Source: Purshia tridentata (taxonomy: Eukaryota > Streptophyta > Magnoliopsida > Rosales > Rosaceae). Taken from it: DNA of 64,000 nucleotides. Numbering within the stretch: the first letter of the stretch is position 1; every line of letters begins with the position of its first letter. The notes beneath the pieces were generated by a model. It was given only the letters and a program-made list of their open reading frames with translations. It did no database searches and was not told the origin of the DNA. The position numbers were made by a program, and so were the translations under genes. The stretch covers positions 1 through 64,000 of the forward strand of contig QANT01006861.1 in assembly GCA_003254885.1 (NCBI GenBank). Reading direction: 5' to 3'. Positions 10,992 through 23,886 of the stretch are shown here, in pieces.

Positions 10992-12798
10992 ATGGATCCG
11001 AAGCTCTTCGCCAAAACCTTAATCCGTAATGCGATCGCGAGCAGGTCCTACTACACGAGCAGGACCAAGAAGCCGACTCTCTACTCCACAATCAGCCCGC
11101 TCGGGAATAGCTTAAGCGTGGTGCCAGAGCTCGACAACTGGGTCTACAAGGGGAACAAGGTCCGAGTCGCCGAGCTTCAGCGTATCATTCACGACCTTCG
11201 CAAGCGTAAGCGCTTCTCTCAAGCCCTCCAGGTTTTGAATCTTTTTCTCTTTATTTGCATTATCCCCCAAGTTTGGCTGTTCAGAAAATGAGGGAGAGAG
11301 AAAATAAAATAAACAACAAATTAATGGCGTGAGACTGTATTATTGGGCGGTAATTTTATTGGCTGGGTAGGGGTAATTTTGGGCAATAATTTCTGGATAG
11401 TCACAGGTCTGCTTGGTTTGGTCTTGTGGAGTCCACTTTGGCATTGGTTTACTGCTTTTGGAATGAATTTGAAATGATATATAGTTAATGTGTTTGTTTT
11501 CAATTTACATTACAAGTAATTGGAAATCTTCTGTTTTTGTAATGTTGTTTTATGGGTTGCAGATTTCTGAGTGGATGAAGCAAAAGGGTGTATGCATATT
11601 TTCGCCGAGTGAGCATGCAGTGCAGCTTGATTTGATTGGCAGGGTTCGCGGGGTTGTTTCCGCAGAAGAATATTTCAACAATTTGAAGGAGCAAGATAAG
11701 AATTTGAAGACATATGGTGCCCTTTTAAATTGCTATGTCCGGCAGCGCCAAACGGATAAGTGCCTCACTCATTTGAGCAAAATGAAGGAGATGGGCTTTG
11801 ATTCTTCGCCTCTTACTTACAATGACATCATGTGTCTGTATACAAATGTTGGGCAGCATGAGAATGTCCCTGGTGTGCTGGCTGAGATGAAGGCGGAAAA
11901 TGTCCCTCCTGACAACTTCAGCTACAGAATCTGCATCAATTCTTATGGTGTGAGGTCTGATCTTGAAGGGATGGAAAAGGTGTTGAGAGAGATGGAGGGC
12001 CAGTCTCACATTGTCGTGGACTGGAACACTTATGCTGTTGTTGCCAATTTCTATATAAAAGGAGGCCAAACTAACAAGGCAGTTAATGCCTTGAAGAAGT
12101 CGGAGGAGAGGTTGGATAAGAAAGATGGGCTTGGCTACAATTTTTTGATCTCCCTCTATGCGAATCTGGGGAAGAAGGATGAAGTTTTGAGGTTATGGGG
12201 TCTGGAGAAGAGTGATTGTCAGAGATGCATAAACAGAGATTATATCAGCATGTTGACATCTCTGGTGAGGCTTGGTGAGCTCGAAGAAGCTGAGAAGGTA
12301 GTGAAGGAGTGGGAATCATCTGGAAACTGTTATGATTTCCGAGTGCCACAAACGGTCATTATAGGGTATTCAGTGAAGGGATTGTATGAGAGAGCAGAAG
12401 CACTGCTTGAAGACTTGATGGAGAAAGGAAAAGTAACCGCCCATAAAAGTTGGGAAATAGTGGCTGCCGGATACGTCGGTAAGGGTGAGATGGTGAAAGC
12501 TTTTGCTTGCATGAAGGCTGCTCTCTGTCTGTGTGTAGAGAAGAGAGGGAAGCCTAAACTAAGAGTAATCACAAGCATATTGAGTTGGCTTGGTGATGAA
12601 GGTAGTGTTGAAGATGTGGAAGCTTTTGTTGGGTCATTGAGGAATGTCATCCCGGTAAACAGGCAGATGTATCATGCCTTGTTAAAGGCATATATAAGAA
12701 GCGGTAAAGAAGTAGATAGTCTTCTGGATCGAATGAAAGCTGATAAAGTGCACGATGACAATGAAACAAAGAACATCCTTGGCAAGAGGCAAAGCTAG
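10992..12798 (+). CDS. Mitochondrial P-class pentatricopeptide repeat protein
   Basis: Two exons (10992-11231 and 11563-12798) give 491 residues. The N terminus is rich in Arg, Ser and Lys with few acidic residues (MDPKLFAKTLIRNAIASRS), as in mitochondrial targeting peptides. The intron splits ALQ|ISEWM, a conserved site in this subfamily. Helical repeats of about 35 residues follow (for example TYNDIMCLYTNVGQ and SYRICINSYGV), with no E or DYW editing domain. Length and motifs match the small P-class group that includes Arabidopsis At4g21705, from memory. Such proteins bind organelle RNA and act in its stability, splicing or translation; the target is not readable here. The start codon is the first ATG; an in-frame TTG lies 33 bp upstream. 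Confidence 0.88.
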
Positions 12799-13535
12799 TT
12801 TTGATACCCCCAATGTCTTGTTTTTTCTGTTTCAGTCATAATGAACTTGTGAACGCACATTCGCTTATATGGACAAGAATATGCTTAGAACAATCTCAGT
12901 CATAATGAACTTCAAAATGAATCGCTCATACGGGCAAGGATATGCTTAGAACTAAAAGATTGTACTGTGCTTCAATGAATCAATTTCCATTTACAAATTT
13001 TTAAGTTTTTAAGATTGCTTTTGTGTACGAAAATATAAGGATTTGATTTCGGTTGGGCCCCCATAATGTCTCAATGTGATCCCCTTCAGATTAAGAAAGT
13101 AATAAATTCAATCCCCATGACAGTTTATATGTGATGGTACACATTGCAGGAAATACCAATATATTAAACGTGTGAAGAACCAGGCCATTACAGTTTATAT
13201 ATAATTTCGTTAGACATCACGTCATTTAACAAATCCCCAACAGAAAATGCACAGATGCAACTCATGTTTATCTACGGTTAATCTATGGCAACACGCTCCG
13301 CTTCAGATTTCCATTTAGAGAAATAACCTAGTATCAGCAGATAAACTTCCAAATATTGCTTAGACTCATCACAAATAATCCCAAGTTTTCAAGCATACAT
13401 ATGAAGGTGTATAATAAGTAGCAATCTAAATCAAACTCTGTAACGAGTATAATGTCAGCAGATACTTCAACACATCAGAATAAAAAATGAGTTCCAAGTT
13501 TTCCTGAGATTATTTGATAAAACCAGACCATTTAT
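12799..13535. other. Convergent 3' region between the PPR and GRXS17 genes
   Basis: This stretch holds the 3' ends of two convergent genes. It includes a short imperfect tandem repeat of about 64 bp (12832-12895 and 12896-12956), each copy starting TCAGTCATAATGAACTT and ending near ATATGCTTAGAAC. It lies in the likely PPR 3' UTR. No gene is seen. Confidence 0.55.
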
Positions 13536-15618
13536 TCACTCTGTTAGGGTAGATTTAAGCTCTCCATTGTTTTTCAGCTCCATTATAATATCACAACCTC
13601 CTATCAGCTCGCCTTTGTAATAAAGCTGAGGAAAGGTTGGCCAGTTTGAGAAGACTTTAAGCCCCTGCCTCACATCCTCATCAGTTAAAATATCAAAGGA
13701 CCCGAAACCCACACCCTCTTCTCTAAGGGCATTGACGACTTTGGAACTAAAACCACATTTGGGGGCATCTGGTGTACCCTTCATGAAGAGCATCACTGGT
13801 GAAGAAGTAATCAATTTCCTTAATCGATCTTCAAGAGTATCTCTCTGAACAATCCCTTTCTCTGCTAATACCTTTTTAAGTTCCCCACTTTTCTGCATCT
13901 CCAACACAATGTCTGACCCACCAATAAATTCACCCTTGATATATAGTTGAGGATAACTGGACCAGTTTGAAAAAACTTTGAGCCCTTGACGGACTTCCTC
14001 ATCAGAAAGAATATCAAAACTCTCAAAGTCCACTTTTTCTTGTGCAAGGATATCAACTACCTTCCGGCTGAAACCACACTTGGGTTCATCTTGTTTTCCC
14101 TTCATAAACAGCATAACTGAGCTTGAACTAATCAAGCTTTCAAGTCGAGAGGTTAGAGTTTCACTCAAGCCACTAGATGCTAATATTCCACCCTTACCGC
14201 TTCCAGCTTCGGTCACTTTGGCCCCATCGGAGTCAATAGTATCAATTCCATGGTCTCTAAAAACTTCCTTTAATTCACCACTCTCATGCATTGAAATTGC
14301 TATGTCACACCCACCAAGAAGTTCCCCTTTGCAGTAAAGCTGAGGAAATGTTGGCCAGTTAGAATACTTCTTTAATCCTTCTCTAACTTCATTATCTGAT
14401 AGAATATCAAAACTTCCAAATGTGACCTTCTCTTCCTTCAAAATGTTTACAACTTTTTGGCTAAATCCACATTTGGGCTCCTCAGGGCTTCCCTTCATGA
14501 AAAGCATGATTGGATTAGATTCAATCAGCTGCTGCAGCCGCCTTTTCAAGGCATCACCAGAGCCAGTTTGCACTTGAACTTGCACCTTGGAAGACCCATT
14601 CTCTTTTACTAACTCTTTAACTGTTTCAAGGATAGAGGCTCCAGCGGCCATCCCAAGGCTGGCAGGAGCAGCAGGCTCTCCAGGTTTAACTGACCCAGCA
14701 ACCCTAGAAACTTTATTGGCCAAACTAGATGGATCCGCACCTTCCAATGTATCAGCGATCTTACCATCCTGACAAAGAAAGGATATCAATACATAAAAAG
14801 ATTTGTAGTAAGAACAATATCACATGTACAAAATCATTCTGTGACAAATATCTCACAGTAATAGGAGTAAATATTTTCCCATGTTACATAAACTCCTAAA
14901 GTTGCACTATAAAGTCATTCTCAAATGTACACAGTAACAACAAAATCATTTTCCCAAATTCTCTCGGATCAAATAAATCACTACTGGGTTGGATACTCAT
15001 TCGAATTGATAAAGGTATACCAAAAGGTTTCTTTCAATATCTACTGTTCACACTGTAGTACATGTTATATCAACATAATGAAAGTGGATTGCAAACTGAA
15101 TACCCGAAATTATACACAACTATATCAGAGTAAATGCAAAACTTTTTTATTGAATTTTATAGGTAAATATAACATATTCTCACATCAAACAACCTAATAG
15201 ACAGTGGCAGCACGAAAACACCAAGAAAACAAGTCTATACCCAATAAACATACCTTGGCAAAGACAAAGTAGGGTACAGCAGAAACCGAATAAGCCTCAG
15301 ATATCTCAGGCTGTTCTTCAGCCTCAACCTACAATATTTATCAGCAAAAAGAGATTCAATTATACATACAAAAAAAACAAAAACAAAAAACACACATATA
15401 CACGGAAGAAATCAAATAGATGGGTTAGAGAGGAGAGGGAAACGTACCCTTAAGAAATGAGCATGAGGGAAATCAGTAGAGAGGTGGCCAAAGACCTCGT
15501 CCATGTGCTTGGAAGCCTCACACCACGAGGCCCAGAAGTGCAGAATAACAGGTGCACCACTGCGAACCAGGTTATCAAGCTCCGTCTTGGATTGCACATC
15601 CTTCACCGACCCACCCAT
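13536..15618 (-). CDS. GRXS17: Monothiol glutaredoxin S17 (thioredoxin-like plus three CGFS domains)
   Basis: Three exons on the minus strand (15448-15618, 15254-15328, 13536-14768) give 492 residues. The N-terminal thioredoxin-like domain (about 1-105) carries WASWCEAS, so one catalytic Cys of the usual CxxC is a Ser. Three monothiol glutaredoxin domains follow, each with MLFMKG and a CGFS active site at about residues 182, 313 and 420. Three GRX units after a TRX-like domain is the plant-specific GRXS17 layout (about 490 residues). The protein binds [2Fe-2S] clusters, works with the cytosolic Fe-S pathway and protects against heat and long-day stress. All introns are phase 0. A likely TATA (read TAATATAAG on the minus strand) is at 15697-15705, with a GACAGA-rich leader. 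Confidence 0.95.
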
Positions 15619-15705
15619 TGATATGACAGACTCCTCAATTCTAAAACAGAGAAACAGAGAGACAGAGAGACAGAGACAGAGACGCTTTTGAAGTAGCTTA
15701 TATTA

Positions 15706-16544
15706 GAGAATGGCCACAGAAAGACCTAGAAGGCTAGAAGACGGAATGGGAAGTTGTGGGCGTATGTATGCTTTTGACTGAGGAATCATGGAGGGTCTAC
15801 GATAGACTTCCATACCATCTCTCACCGTTGATTTCTCACTAAGATTGATTCCTCTATCGTGGGTCCCACCGCACGATATTGATGAATTGAAGGTTGGGCA
15901 TCGGTCCAGTCTTTTGGGCCCAGTAGGCGATAGTTGTGTTGATTGAGGACAGAGCCACAAAAGGTTTTTAAAGTGGCCCTGAGCCTTCTAAGTTCTCTCT
16001 TCTTCGGTTTTTGAAGTATTTATAGGGGCCAATTATAATACACAATAAACCTTTGATTTTCTAGTCCAAAAAAATAAAAATATATCATAAACCTTTGATT
16101 TCTTGCGAGTAAATCATGCCATTAAGGCTATTTGGTCTATAGGTCTTTTTGTTAGATGCTATGAATTGCATCTGTTATTGGCATCATCAGACAGTGATCT
16201 TTTCCAATAACAATTTTTTCGGGATTGAGAGTTTGATAGGCAAACAGTAGCCATTATGAAGATATTATGAAACAATCAAAATAAAATAAAAAACTAAAAA
16301 TAATCCTCCACTCAAAGAAAATATTCAAATTTTATAACCAAAGTCATTACATTATAAGAGCCTCACATTTCTACCAAGCTTCACTCTTTGTTTTTCAATA
16401 AAATTTACTACTTTTCGCTTGAACAACATTTCAATTGTTTATCTTAAAAAAGTATTTGATGGTTGATAATTAATCTATTAATTTATCTCAAAAAATGAGC
16501 ACCCTTTTCAGAAACAAACTTGATAATTCTTCAAGAACTGCACG
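15706..16544. other. Promoter region of GRXS17 and 3' flank of the SMR gene
   Basis: No gene is seen. The proximal part (15706-16010) is relatively GC-rich, as expected near a transcription start. The distal part is AT-rich, with AACCTTTGATTT occurring twice about 44 bp apart near 16050-16100. Confidence 0.5.
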
Positions 16545-19500
16545 TTACTTTTTGTTAAAAGTTAAGCGTTTTCGGTTAATACTGTTCAACTGGATTAGTA
16601 TTGTTCCAGCATTTTCTCCTTCAACCCACTTGATCGATTCTTCTTCTAGTAGCTTCAAAACCTGTGTAAATGGTAAACACAAATTTTAAGTTACAAAGCA
16701 TTCTTTAAACATATGCAGCAAGTAATGATGAACCACTCTTACTGATAATCGCCTACGCGATCCTTTTGAGATGTTTTCCTCATTTGTATCAATGATGGCC
16801 TTAAGATGCTTGATTGCTAACAAGAAGGATAAAAACAAACCATTTCAATTGACATGTAAACAAGTAACAAGAATGATAGGAACATAAGAACAATCACTTA
16901 CATGAGATACCAGCAAATGAAGAAAGATGACACTTCAAAAGGCGTATTGCCTCCTTGGTACCACGTTCATGCAAGTCAATCACTATTTCACCTTGTGCCT
17001 CAACATCTCTGACAAGGAGCAAAGAAAAAAATTAACAATGTGGGACCCTATGCCCTTAACAAATATCCTAAGAGAGAGCATAAACATACACCACTAAATT
17101 TCAACAAAAATGATGTTAACCTAGTTTTAAGAATCATGTTATTCAACTCCTCATCTGCTTCGCATGCCTTATTGTGGAAAAATTGTCCCTGCCATGCCAT
17201 AGTACAATAGAAGTCATAAATTTATAAAGCAAGGGATTCCACAAGGGGAAAAAAAATATGGGTAAGTTAGGTTTGGCATCCTCAAGAATTCAAACTACAG
17301 ATTTGTCGATTTTTGTTCATCTATTTCACTTTGAATTTTCTAATATGAGAATAGACAATAAAAAAAATACAAAAAAACAAAAAAAAACCCAGGTCAAGCT
17401 AGTTCAGTTCACATGCAATGCCGCTTGGATTATGGGGCCTGGGGATTTCTGGACAAACTTGTGTATGTTGGTTCCAACAATTCTAAGAATGGAACCAATC
17501 TGAGCCATACAAGAAACTAACATTTGAAAAGAACTAAATCACACACAATATTAAATATTTGATTATCAGGTAAACTCCAAATAATACTAATCACAGCCTC
17601 ATAAACCCCATCGAGCCAACATTTAAATTTACCAGAAGTTTAAGCAATAACTCAAATTTTGAAATTTATAGTCATCTACTTTGTTCCTGCCAACTCATAT
17701 ATGGAAATTTTTTAGTATCTACTGCAGAAATTTTGACTACAAGTAGCTGTATCAAATTTGTGTATATGCGTTTGACATTTGATGTCTGTTCCAGTAACTT
17801 AATTCTATGAAAGTTAAAAATCTAAATACGCTATTGACAATAAATCATCATTTTGTGAGAAACATATTCACGTGTAAAGGGGCACTCAAATTACAAGAGG
17901 AATCAGCTTTCATTTGTTTAGCAGGTGAAATGATTAAAGCTAAACCCTAAAATGAAGAGCATGCTTCAATCTATTTTTGGAATATAGTTGGGAGATGCTC
18001 TTGTTTTCCTGACAGGAAGATTATTCATATCCAATCACTTCATAACAGTAAGATGGAAACCTTACCTGTTCTAGAAGTATGCCTGCTCGAACATGATCTC
18101 CCTTAGAAAATGCGTCTACAGCCTAACAAAAGAAAATTGGTATACTTAAGCCATAGTGTGAAATTTTGAGCTGCCAAGAGAAACTGCTCTGCACGTATAA
18201 TATTTTCGTATAATTGCACAAAAAATAAGCCATAAAATTTAAAAAGCCACATACAGCCTGGTAATATTCCTTCATCGTATTTCGATACTCCTTCACAGCT
18301 TTACGGAGAACCTGGTAGCTATCTTCATCATCTGCATCTGCAATTCTAGCACACTTCATCTATGAAGGAAAATAAAAACATACACATAAAATTGACAGAG
18401 AAATTGACACGAGCAAGCCACACATTGAAATTAGCTAGTGCCTTAATAAGTCAAAATTTAGGATTAATCTAGATTTTGTGGGATGTGAATCAATTACGAA
18501 GAGCAGTTTAGCATTTACCATACAAACTGATTCCACATTCCCCTCCATAAAGGAGAGTAGGGAGATGAAGTTTCCCCCATATATAAAAAAGGGTGCATAC
18601 CATCCTTGCTTTGATGCTGTTGATACACCACTGTTGTCTTGCACTCTGAAATGGAATCTTTTGGAGGTTCAACCACTAGATGTCCATATGCTCCATATAT
18701 CTTCACTGCCTTTACAGATCTTCTTGGTAGCTCCTCTGGTTTCTCAGGAGCATTAAACAAAGCAGTCAGAACTTCCTTCTGAAGATTGTTTCTCACCTTT
18801 TGTTGTCCATTAAGTTCTACTCCATTTGTATTTGAAGCCCTGTCTCCGTTACTGCATGAAGATGAGTATAGACAAATCAGACTGATTGATGGGATAAGAT
18901 AACATTCCCCAACAGAGAAAGTCCTAACAGCAGAATGTTTACAAAACCCTAATATTTCTTGAACATCCTACTCTTCCCCCTTCCCCTCTTCAAAAAAGTA
19001 ACATAAATATAATATACTTAGATGTAACAAAAGGGAGGAAGAAAAATACCCTTCAGCAGAGTTGATGTACTTTCTCTGAGAAGATACTTCAGATGTCAGA
19101 CACAAACCTGCAGACTGGATAACAATCTCAAATAAGACAAAAAGGAAAGATAAATACCATAGTAGCAATTGCTAAGTTGATAATACTCAAACCCCAAACC
19201 AAGCAAATTCATCCCACTTTTTCACCACGGAACCAAGAGACAAGGAGCTAATTTTCTCTTACATCAACAAGAAGAGTTATAATCATGTAAGGCAAGTAGA
19301 TGATTGCATACAAACAAAAAAAACAAGAAAACCTATGCTGTGTACTAAATAATCAGAACAATTCTTTTACAGAGTAGGACTACAAAACATTCCAGTACAC
19401 CCATTAGAAATATAGCTGCAGTGTACATCATTGAAGCAGTTTAACTTGTTATTAATGAAAATCAGAAAACACAAAAATCCTGCTAGGGAATACGCTCATA

Positions 19501-20009
19501 AATGCCTGGAAATGTTACTTACCTTATCACTGGATTTACTGATGAAGTCGTTCCTTTCGTCCGACGATGCTGACAATGTAATTAGTTTGTCCATGCTCTG
19601 AGTGGTATTAAAAATAAAAATAAAAAAAGAGTTACTGCTTAGAAGTACTTTATGTGTGAATACATCTTGCTAATGTTTAGCAGATGATAAAATAAAATGT
19701 ATAACATTAGGGAGGAGAAAAAGAACATGAATTTCGTTGAGGAAATTATTATAGTGAATACATTGTAATATAAAAGTAGGAAAGAAAACAATCTATGATA
19801 AAATAATAAAAAAGCCACAAAATTGTCAAGAAACTGCCTTTGAGAATCAGGGGTGGAAAGAGAGAATTGAATTGGAGAGAGGAGGAGGTGGGTTGGTTGA
19901 GAGAAAGAAGATGAGAGTGAAGGAAGAAAACTAACAGAAGTCGGGTAGTAACCATACTATCCTTGGTTTTTAAAATATGACAATCGCTTGAAAATTGAAT
20001 AATATACAA

Positions 20010-20047
<38 letters not shown>

Positions 20048-21400
20048 CCTTGATCATGTCTACCTTTTCCATATCATATCCACAACTATCTGCATATTCG
20101 AAATAAACCCGGATCAGTGCTCACAAATTATGGTCACTGAAAAAAAATTACACCACAGCAACACCAATCAAATTACAAATGAAAATTAAAGTAGTCATCT
20201 TAATCTACAACCACCAAACAAGTCATATCTTGATTCTTGAGAGCATGCATCATATAAAATTTGTGAAACAAATGACATGTTGCTCACAATCAAAATTTTC
20301 AAATCCCAATTCATTGTGCCTCTAAACTCAAAACTAAATATTCCAATTCAAGCATATCGAATCAGGTCTTCTTTCCCTTACTTATGATAGATTCCAATTA
20401 AAAAAATTGTTTGTTTTTCTTTAGACTGAAGCAATTGGCAGTAAACTTGTTTGTGAGGCAATTTTATTCCTTTTTGCATTGCATACCGATATTATAAACT
20501 CTTGTGTTTTTAGACGCATACATACAGCATAGCCAACTAGTTTTAAGCAACTATTAATAGATTTAAGAATTACGACAATTCAATCAGTTTCCTACTTTTA
20601 CTCTCATATGTGCTCTCTCACCCAACTCTGCTCCCCTACCCTTCAGATTCTTTCCTCCCACTCCAAACTCCCATAAACCATGCATATATCATCTCTAATT
20701 GAGAAAATCAACATGAATGAATTCGTCAAAACTAATAAATACATGTTATGTTAGAGAAGATTTGAATCGGCCTCAACAGTTTCCACAATCAAGTTAAAAA
20801 ATTTTAAATTACGGATACTGGGAACACTAAGAAAACTTTACCCAGAACTTGTCGAATCATATCCCTTTCTAGCTTGAATCCATCTCCAAGCATACTGAAC
20901 AGAAAATCTTCCATATCCTGCTGGAGACGATCATTCCTTGAAGAACTAGACTCCGCCTTTACCGCCTTTTCCGCCCAACTTTCGGGCATTGGCAACACCT
21001 TGGAGTCCAGTTTCCAGGGTTTGGTTCCATTACAAGACCCATTTTGCGATGGCGTTTTCCTCACATACTGTTTCCCTATGATGCTTGAAACACTGCCGAT
21101 TGAAACTGGGCGATATTTCGGCTTCGAAGCTATAGAGTTCCCATTTGTTTGAAATGGGTTCTTAGCCATATTACCGTTAGATAATCGTGAAGAAGAAGAT
21201 TCTTCACCTCCTGCCTTTGCCTCGCCATTAAGGGTCGAAAGAGACAGAGTTTCAGCAGCCAAATCTGCGTCCTTTCCAGCCTTGCAATAAGCAGAAGCTA
21301 TTTCTTCGAGTGAAAACGCAGCCCCAAACGCATCGAGCAAACCCTTCAACGCTTTCTCATCGTCAATTTTTGAGGCACCATTCGAACTACACGCTTCCAT
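16545..21400 (-). CDS. DUF1771 and SMR domain protein
   Basis: Eleven minus-strand exons join in frame: 20842-21400, 20064-20089, 19523-19597, 19050-19114, 18601-18851, 18255-18337, 18066-18122, 17121-17188, 16902-17008, 16743-16816 and 16545-16661, giving 493 residues. The N terminus (LLDAFGAAFSLEEIASAYCK) looks like a UBA/CUE-type helical domain. DUF1771 lies at about 330-400 (YQVLRKAVKEYRNTMKEYY, then FFHNKACEADEEL). The SMR fold follows from about 405 (IVIDLHERGTKEAIRLLK) to the end. This matches the family of Arabidopsis At5g58720, annotated as a PRL1-interacting factor; SMR domains bind or nick nucleic acid. Exon 2 is only 26 nt. A leader intron is likely at 21403-21550. Confidence 0.88.
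20009..20047. repeat. (GA)n microsatellite in an intron
   Basis: An uninterrupted GA/AG dinucleotide run of nearly 40 bp lies just downstream (sense direction) of the 26-nt exon of the SMR gene. On the sense strand it reads as a CT tract. It is likely to vary in length between individuals. Confidence 0.85.
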
Positions 21401-21619
21401 TCCTAAAATTTCAATAACAAAATGAATTCAAGGAAAGAGACTGACACTGGAACTGATTAAAATAGCATATTTCCAGAACAAATTCTGGTTTTCAATTCGG
21501 AATGCAACCAAACACATACGAACACCAACTAAAAATTCACAGAATCTTACTTCGAAACCGCGTTTCGTAACAGTTTGAAATCGGAGTCTCTACGAAGAAG
21601 ATTCAAGATTGGAGCTTTT

Positions 21620-23000
21620 GCTCCTGAGTCTGACTGACACTGTCTTTTCAAACTGAAAGTCTGAAACGAGCACAATGAAATGAATCTCAAATTCTTAGTC
21701 CGAAAATCAAGGAACGAGCTTCGCAAGACGAAAATGGTGAAGCTTTTGTGACACTAGTACCGAAATAAATACATGAAACGATTTATGAGTGACTGTCTGT
21801 GTGAATGAAAAATATGAAAAAAGTAATAATAAGAATAATAATAAAAATACATAAAATAAAGTAAACTAAAAAAACAAGAAGACAGAAACAAAAGCAAACT
21901 TGCTTTGGCGCCTCTCTCTTGCTTTGCTTATTGGCAGTTGGCAGTTGGCAGAGTCAGGGGCTCTGTTTCTCTCTGGCGCATTCACTCCACTCGGCCACTC
22001 GGCCACTCGGCCTTTTATTTCTTCCTTTCCTTCCAAAGCACGTTCCTTGCGGAGGACGTTGTTGCAAATTCCCCAATAGTGTAACTTTGAGACTCGATGA
22101 CTCGGTAAGATTGAAAGTTTATAAAGTTACAGGACTAAAATTAACCTTGGTTTGACCTCGTTTACTAACCAGAGAAAATATTTGACCTGCTAGCTAAATT
22201 ATGTCAAGTGACTTGATACTAATTTGGTGTCCTATTGTAATTTGTATCTGAGTTGATAAACAATACCATATTATAGAAATAAAGGAAAAATATGTATTAA
22301 AAATTGTACATGTTCTCCATGTAATACTAATTAAATATTACAAATTCAATGTCCTTGTTGTATGGTATCTGGGTTGATGCGCAATACCAAATCAAGATAT
22401 GAAGGAAAATTACATATTAATATTATACATTTTTTTTTTCATGTAATACAAATTAAATAAGTTTGTAATGTTAAGACCAAGTTATTTGTATTTTTCATCA
22501 AATTACAGAAGAAAGAGGAGGGTTCTAACCCGGATGTATATGAAAAAGTTTTTGTCATTAGTTACAAAACTAGAATATTTATTATGTATACTATTTTTGG
22601 AAAAAAATGTGGGTTTGTTGTGTGAGCAATGGGTCGTGTACTCACATAATAACATTTTAAAGCCCACTATTTGTGTTGGGCCCCATAGTCTTTCTTTTGG
22701 GCCTCATATTCCAAGAGAAAACATAATGGATGGTGGTAGCGTTAAGGTTCCATCACTCTGTTCATCACATATTGAAGGGTGGGCTTTAGGGTCATTATAT
22801 TGAAGGGTGGGCTTTAGGCTTAATAAAGATCGACTATATTTCACCAACAATTACAACACGCAATTCTCTGCTCACATAGACTCCATGATACCTGGTTCCC
22901 GTAACCATATGCTTGAAATTGAGTCATTTACTTAATTGCTTCCCGTCCTGCTCAACCAACTCTCAGTATTATGCCATTTTCACTCCAACAAACTATGTAG
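21620..23000. other. Divergent intergenic region between the SMR and glycine-rich protein genes
   Basis: No gene is seen. Near the SMR promoter a short run of about three CCACTCGG repeats lies at 21987-22012. A diverged tandem duplication of about 130-150 bp spans about 22215-22475; both copies share GTATCTG(A/G)GTTGAT, then CAATACCA and later CATGTAATAC. ATTGAAGGGTGGGCTTTAGG occurs twice, 28 bp apart, at 22771 and 22799. Confidence 0.5.
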
Positions 23001-23007
23001 AGCTTAC

Positions 23008-23015
23008 TATAAATA
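23008..23015 (+). promoter_or_regulatory. TATA box of the glycine-rich protein gene
   Basis: TATAAATA lies 66 bp upstream of the start codon at 23074. It is a textbook plant TATA at the right distance for a short leader. Confidence 0.7.
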
Positions 23016-23073
23016 CACTTTCAACATGCATGCAAAGCAAGCTAAGGCAACATAAAATAGAATCTAGCTAAAG

Positions 23074-23886
23074 ATGGCAACACCAAAATGGGCTTGCATA
23101 GCCTACTTTTTTTTACTTAGCTGGGGAGTTAGCTCTGCTCATAGAGTAATTATTAACAAGGAAAAAACAGCTGTTAAACCAGATGGCCTTGGCTTTAGTG
23201 AGCAAATTGGAATTGGAGGAGGACTTGGAGGGCTTATTGGAGGTCTTATTGGAGGTGAGACCGATAGTTCTGCTACTGTTCAGGGTTCTGGGGAAGGTGT
23301 AGGAACTGGCTATGGTTCTGGTAGTGGTAGTGGCCAAGGAAGTGGAATGGGCTATAGTGAAGGCATCGGCCAAATTGGTGTTAATTGCGGTGGCGGAGGT
23401 GGTGGCAGTGGTAATTGTGGTGGCGGAGGTGGTGGTATTGGCGGAGGCGGAGGTAACTGTGGAAGCCAAGGTGGCGGCGGCGGCGGAGGCGGTGCTCCAG
23501 GCTTTGTAAGCCCAGGTTTTGGCATTCCTGGGTTTGGAATTGGTGGTAACATTGGTGGTAACATTGGTGGTACTATTGGTGGCCCTATTGGTGGTACTAT
23601 TGGCGGTGGAATTGGTTCTATTGTTGGAGGTTCTGGTCTATATTGCACACCAATTCATTGCCCTACTAATACCTGTCCAGGTGTTCGTTTGTACTTTGAT
23701 CATTCTGATGTCCATGATAACCACTCCAGCATGGCCAGTGAGCCTATGGAAGGAATCAGTAACCATGAACAAAGTGTCAACCATGAGAAGCAGGATGAAC
23801 AAGAACTGTGGAAGAAGCCCAAAGATGAAAGCAACAGCAATGATGAAGAGCACACTATGGATGCCATGGCCCCACAATCAGACTAG
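23074..23886 (+). CDS. Secreted glycine-rich protein with charged C-terminal tail
   Basis: A single exon gives 270 residues. Residues 1-22 form a signal peptide (short basic start, hydrophobic core, cut likely after VSSA). The centre (about 45-188) is Gly-rich: GSGSG-type repeats, then poly-Gly blocks interrupted by Cys (NCGG, GNCG), then a run of IGG-N/T/P tetrapeptides. A Cys-rich spacer (YCTPIHCPTNTC) and a hydrophilic Asp/Glu/His/Asn-rich tail of about 65 residues follow. This fits cell-wall glycine-rich proteins in general layout, but the Cys spacer and long charged tail are not ones I can place in a named subclass. Function is unknown; wall structure or wall signalling is a guess. The GGT/GGA/GGC mix shows a real coding sequence, not a simple repeat. 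Confidence 0.8.
   Translation: MATPKWACIAYFFLLSWGVSSAHRVIINKEKTAVKPDGLGFSEQIGIGGGLGGLIGGLIGGETDSSATVQGSGEGVGTGYGSGSGSGQGSGMGYSEGIGQIGVNCGGGGGGSGNCGGGGGGIGGGGGNCGSQGGGGGGGGAPGFVSPGFGIPGFGIGGNIGGNIGGTIGGPIGGTIGGGIGSIVGGSGLYCTPIHCPTNTCPGVRLYFDHSDVHDNHSSMASEPMEGISNHEQSVNHEKQDEQELWKKPKDESNSNDEEHTMDAMAPQSD

Noticed and set aside
18338-18359. Acceptor at 18360 for exon 6 of the SMR gene
   Set aside because: Using it breaks the reading frame from exon 5. The acceptor AATTGCAG 22 bp further in restores frame and gives the expected ADDEDSYQVLRKAV sequence.
23352-23648. Minus-strand proline-rich frame of 98 codons
   Set aside because: It is the antisense of the glycine codons of the secreted glycine-rich protein; GGN read backward gives proline. 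The plus-strand protein has a signal peptide and TATA box.
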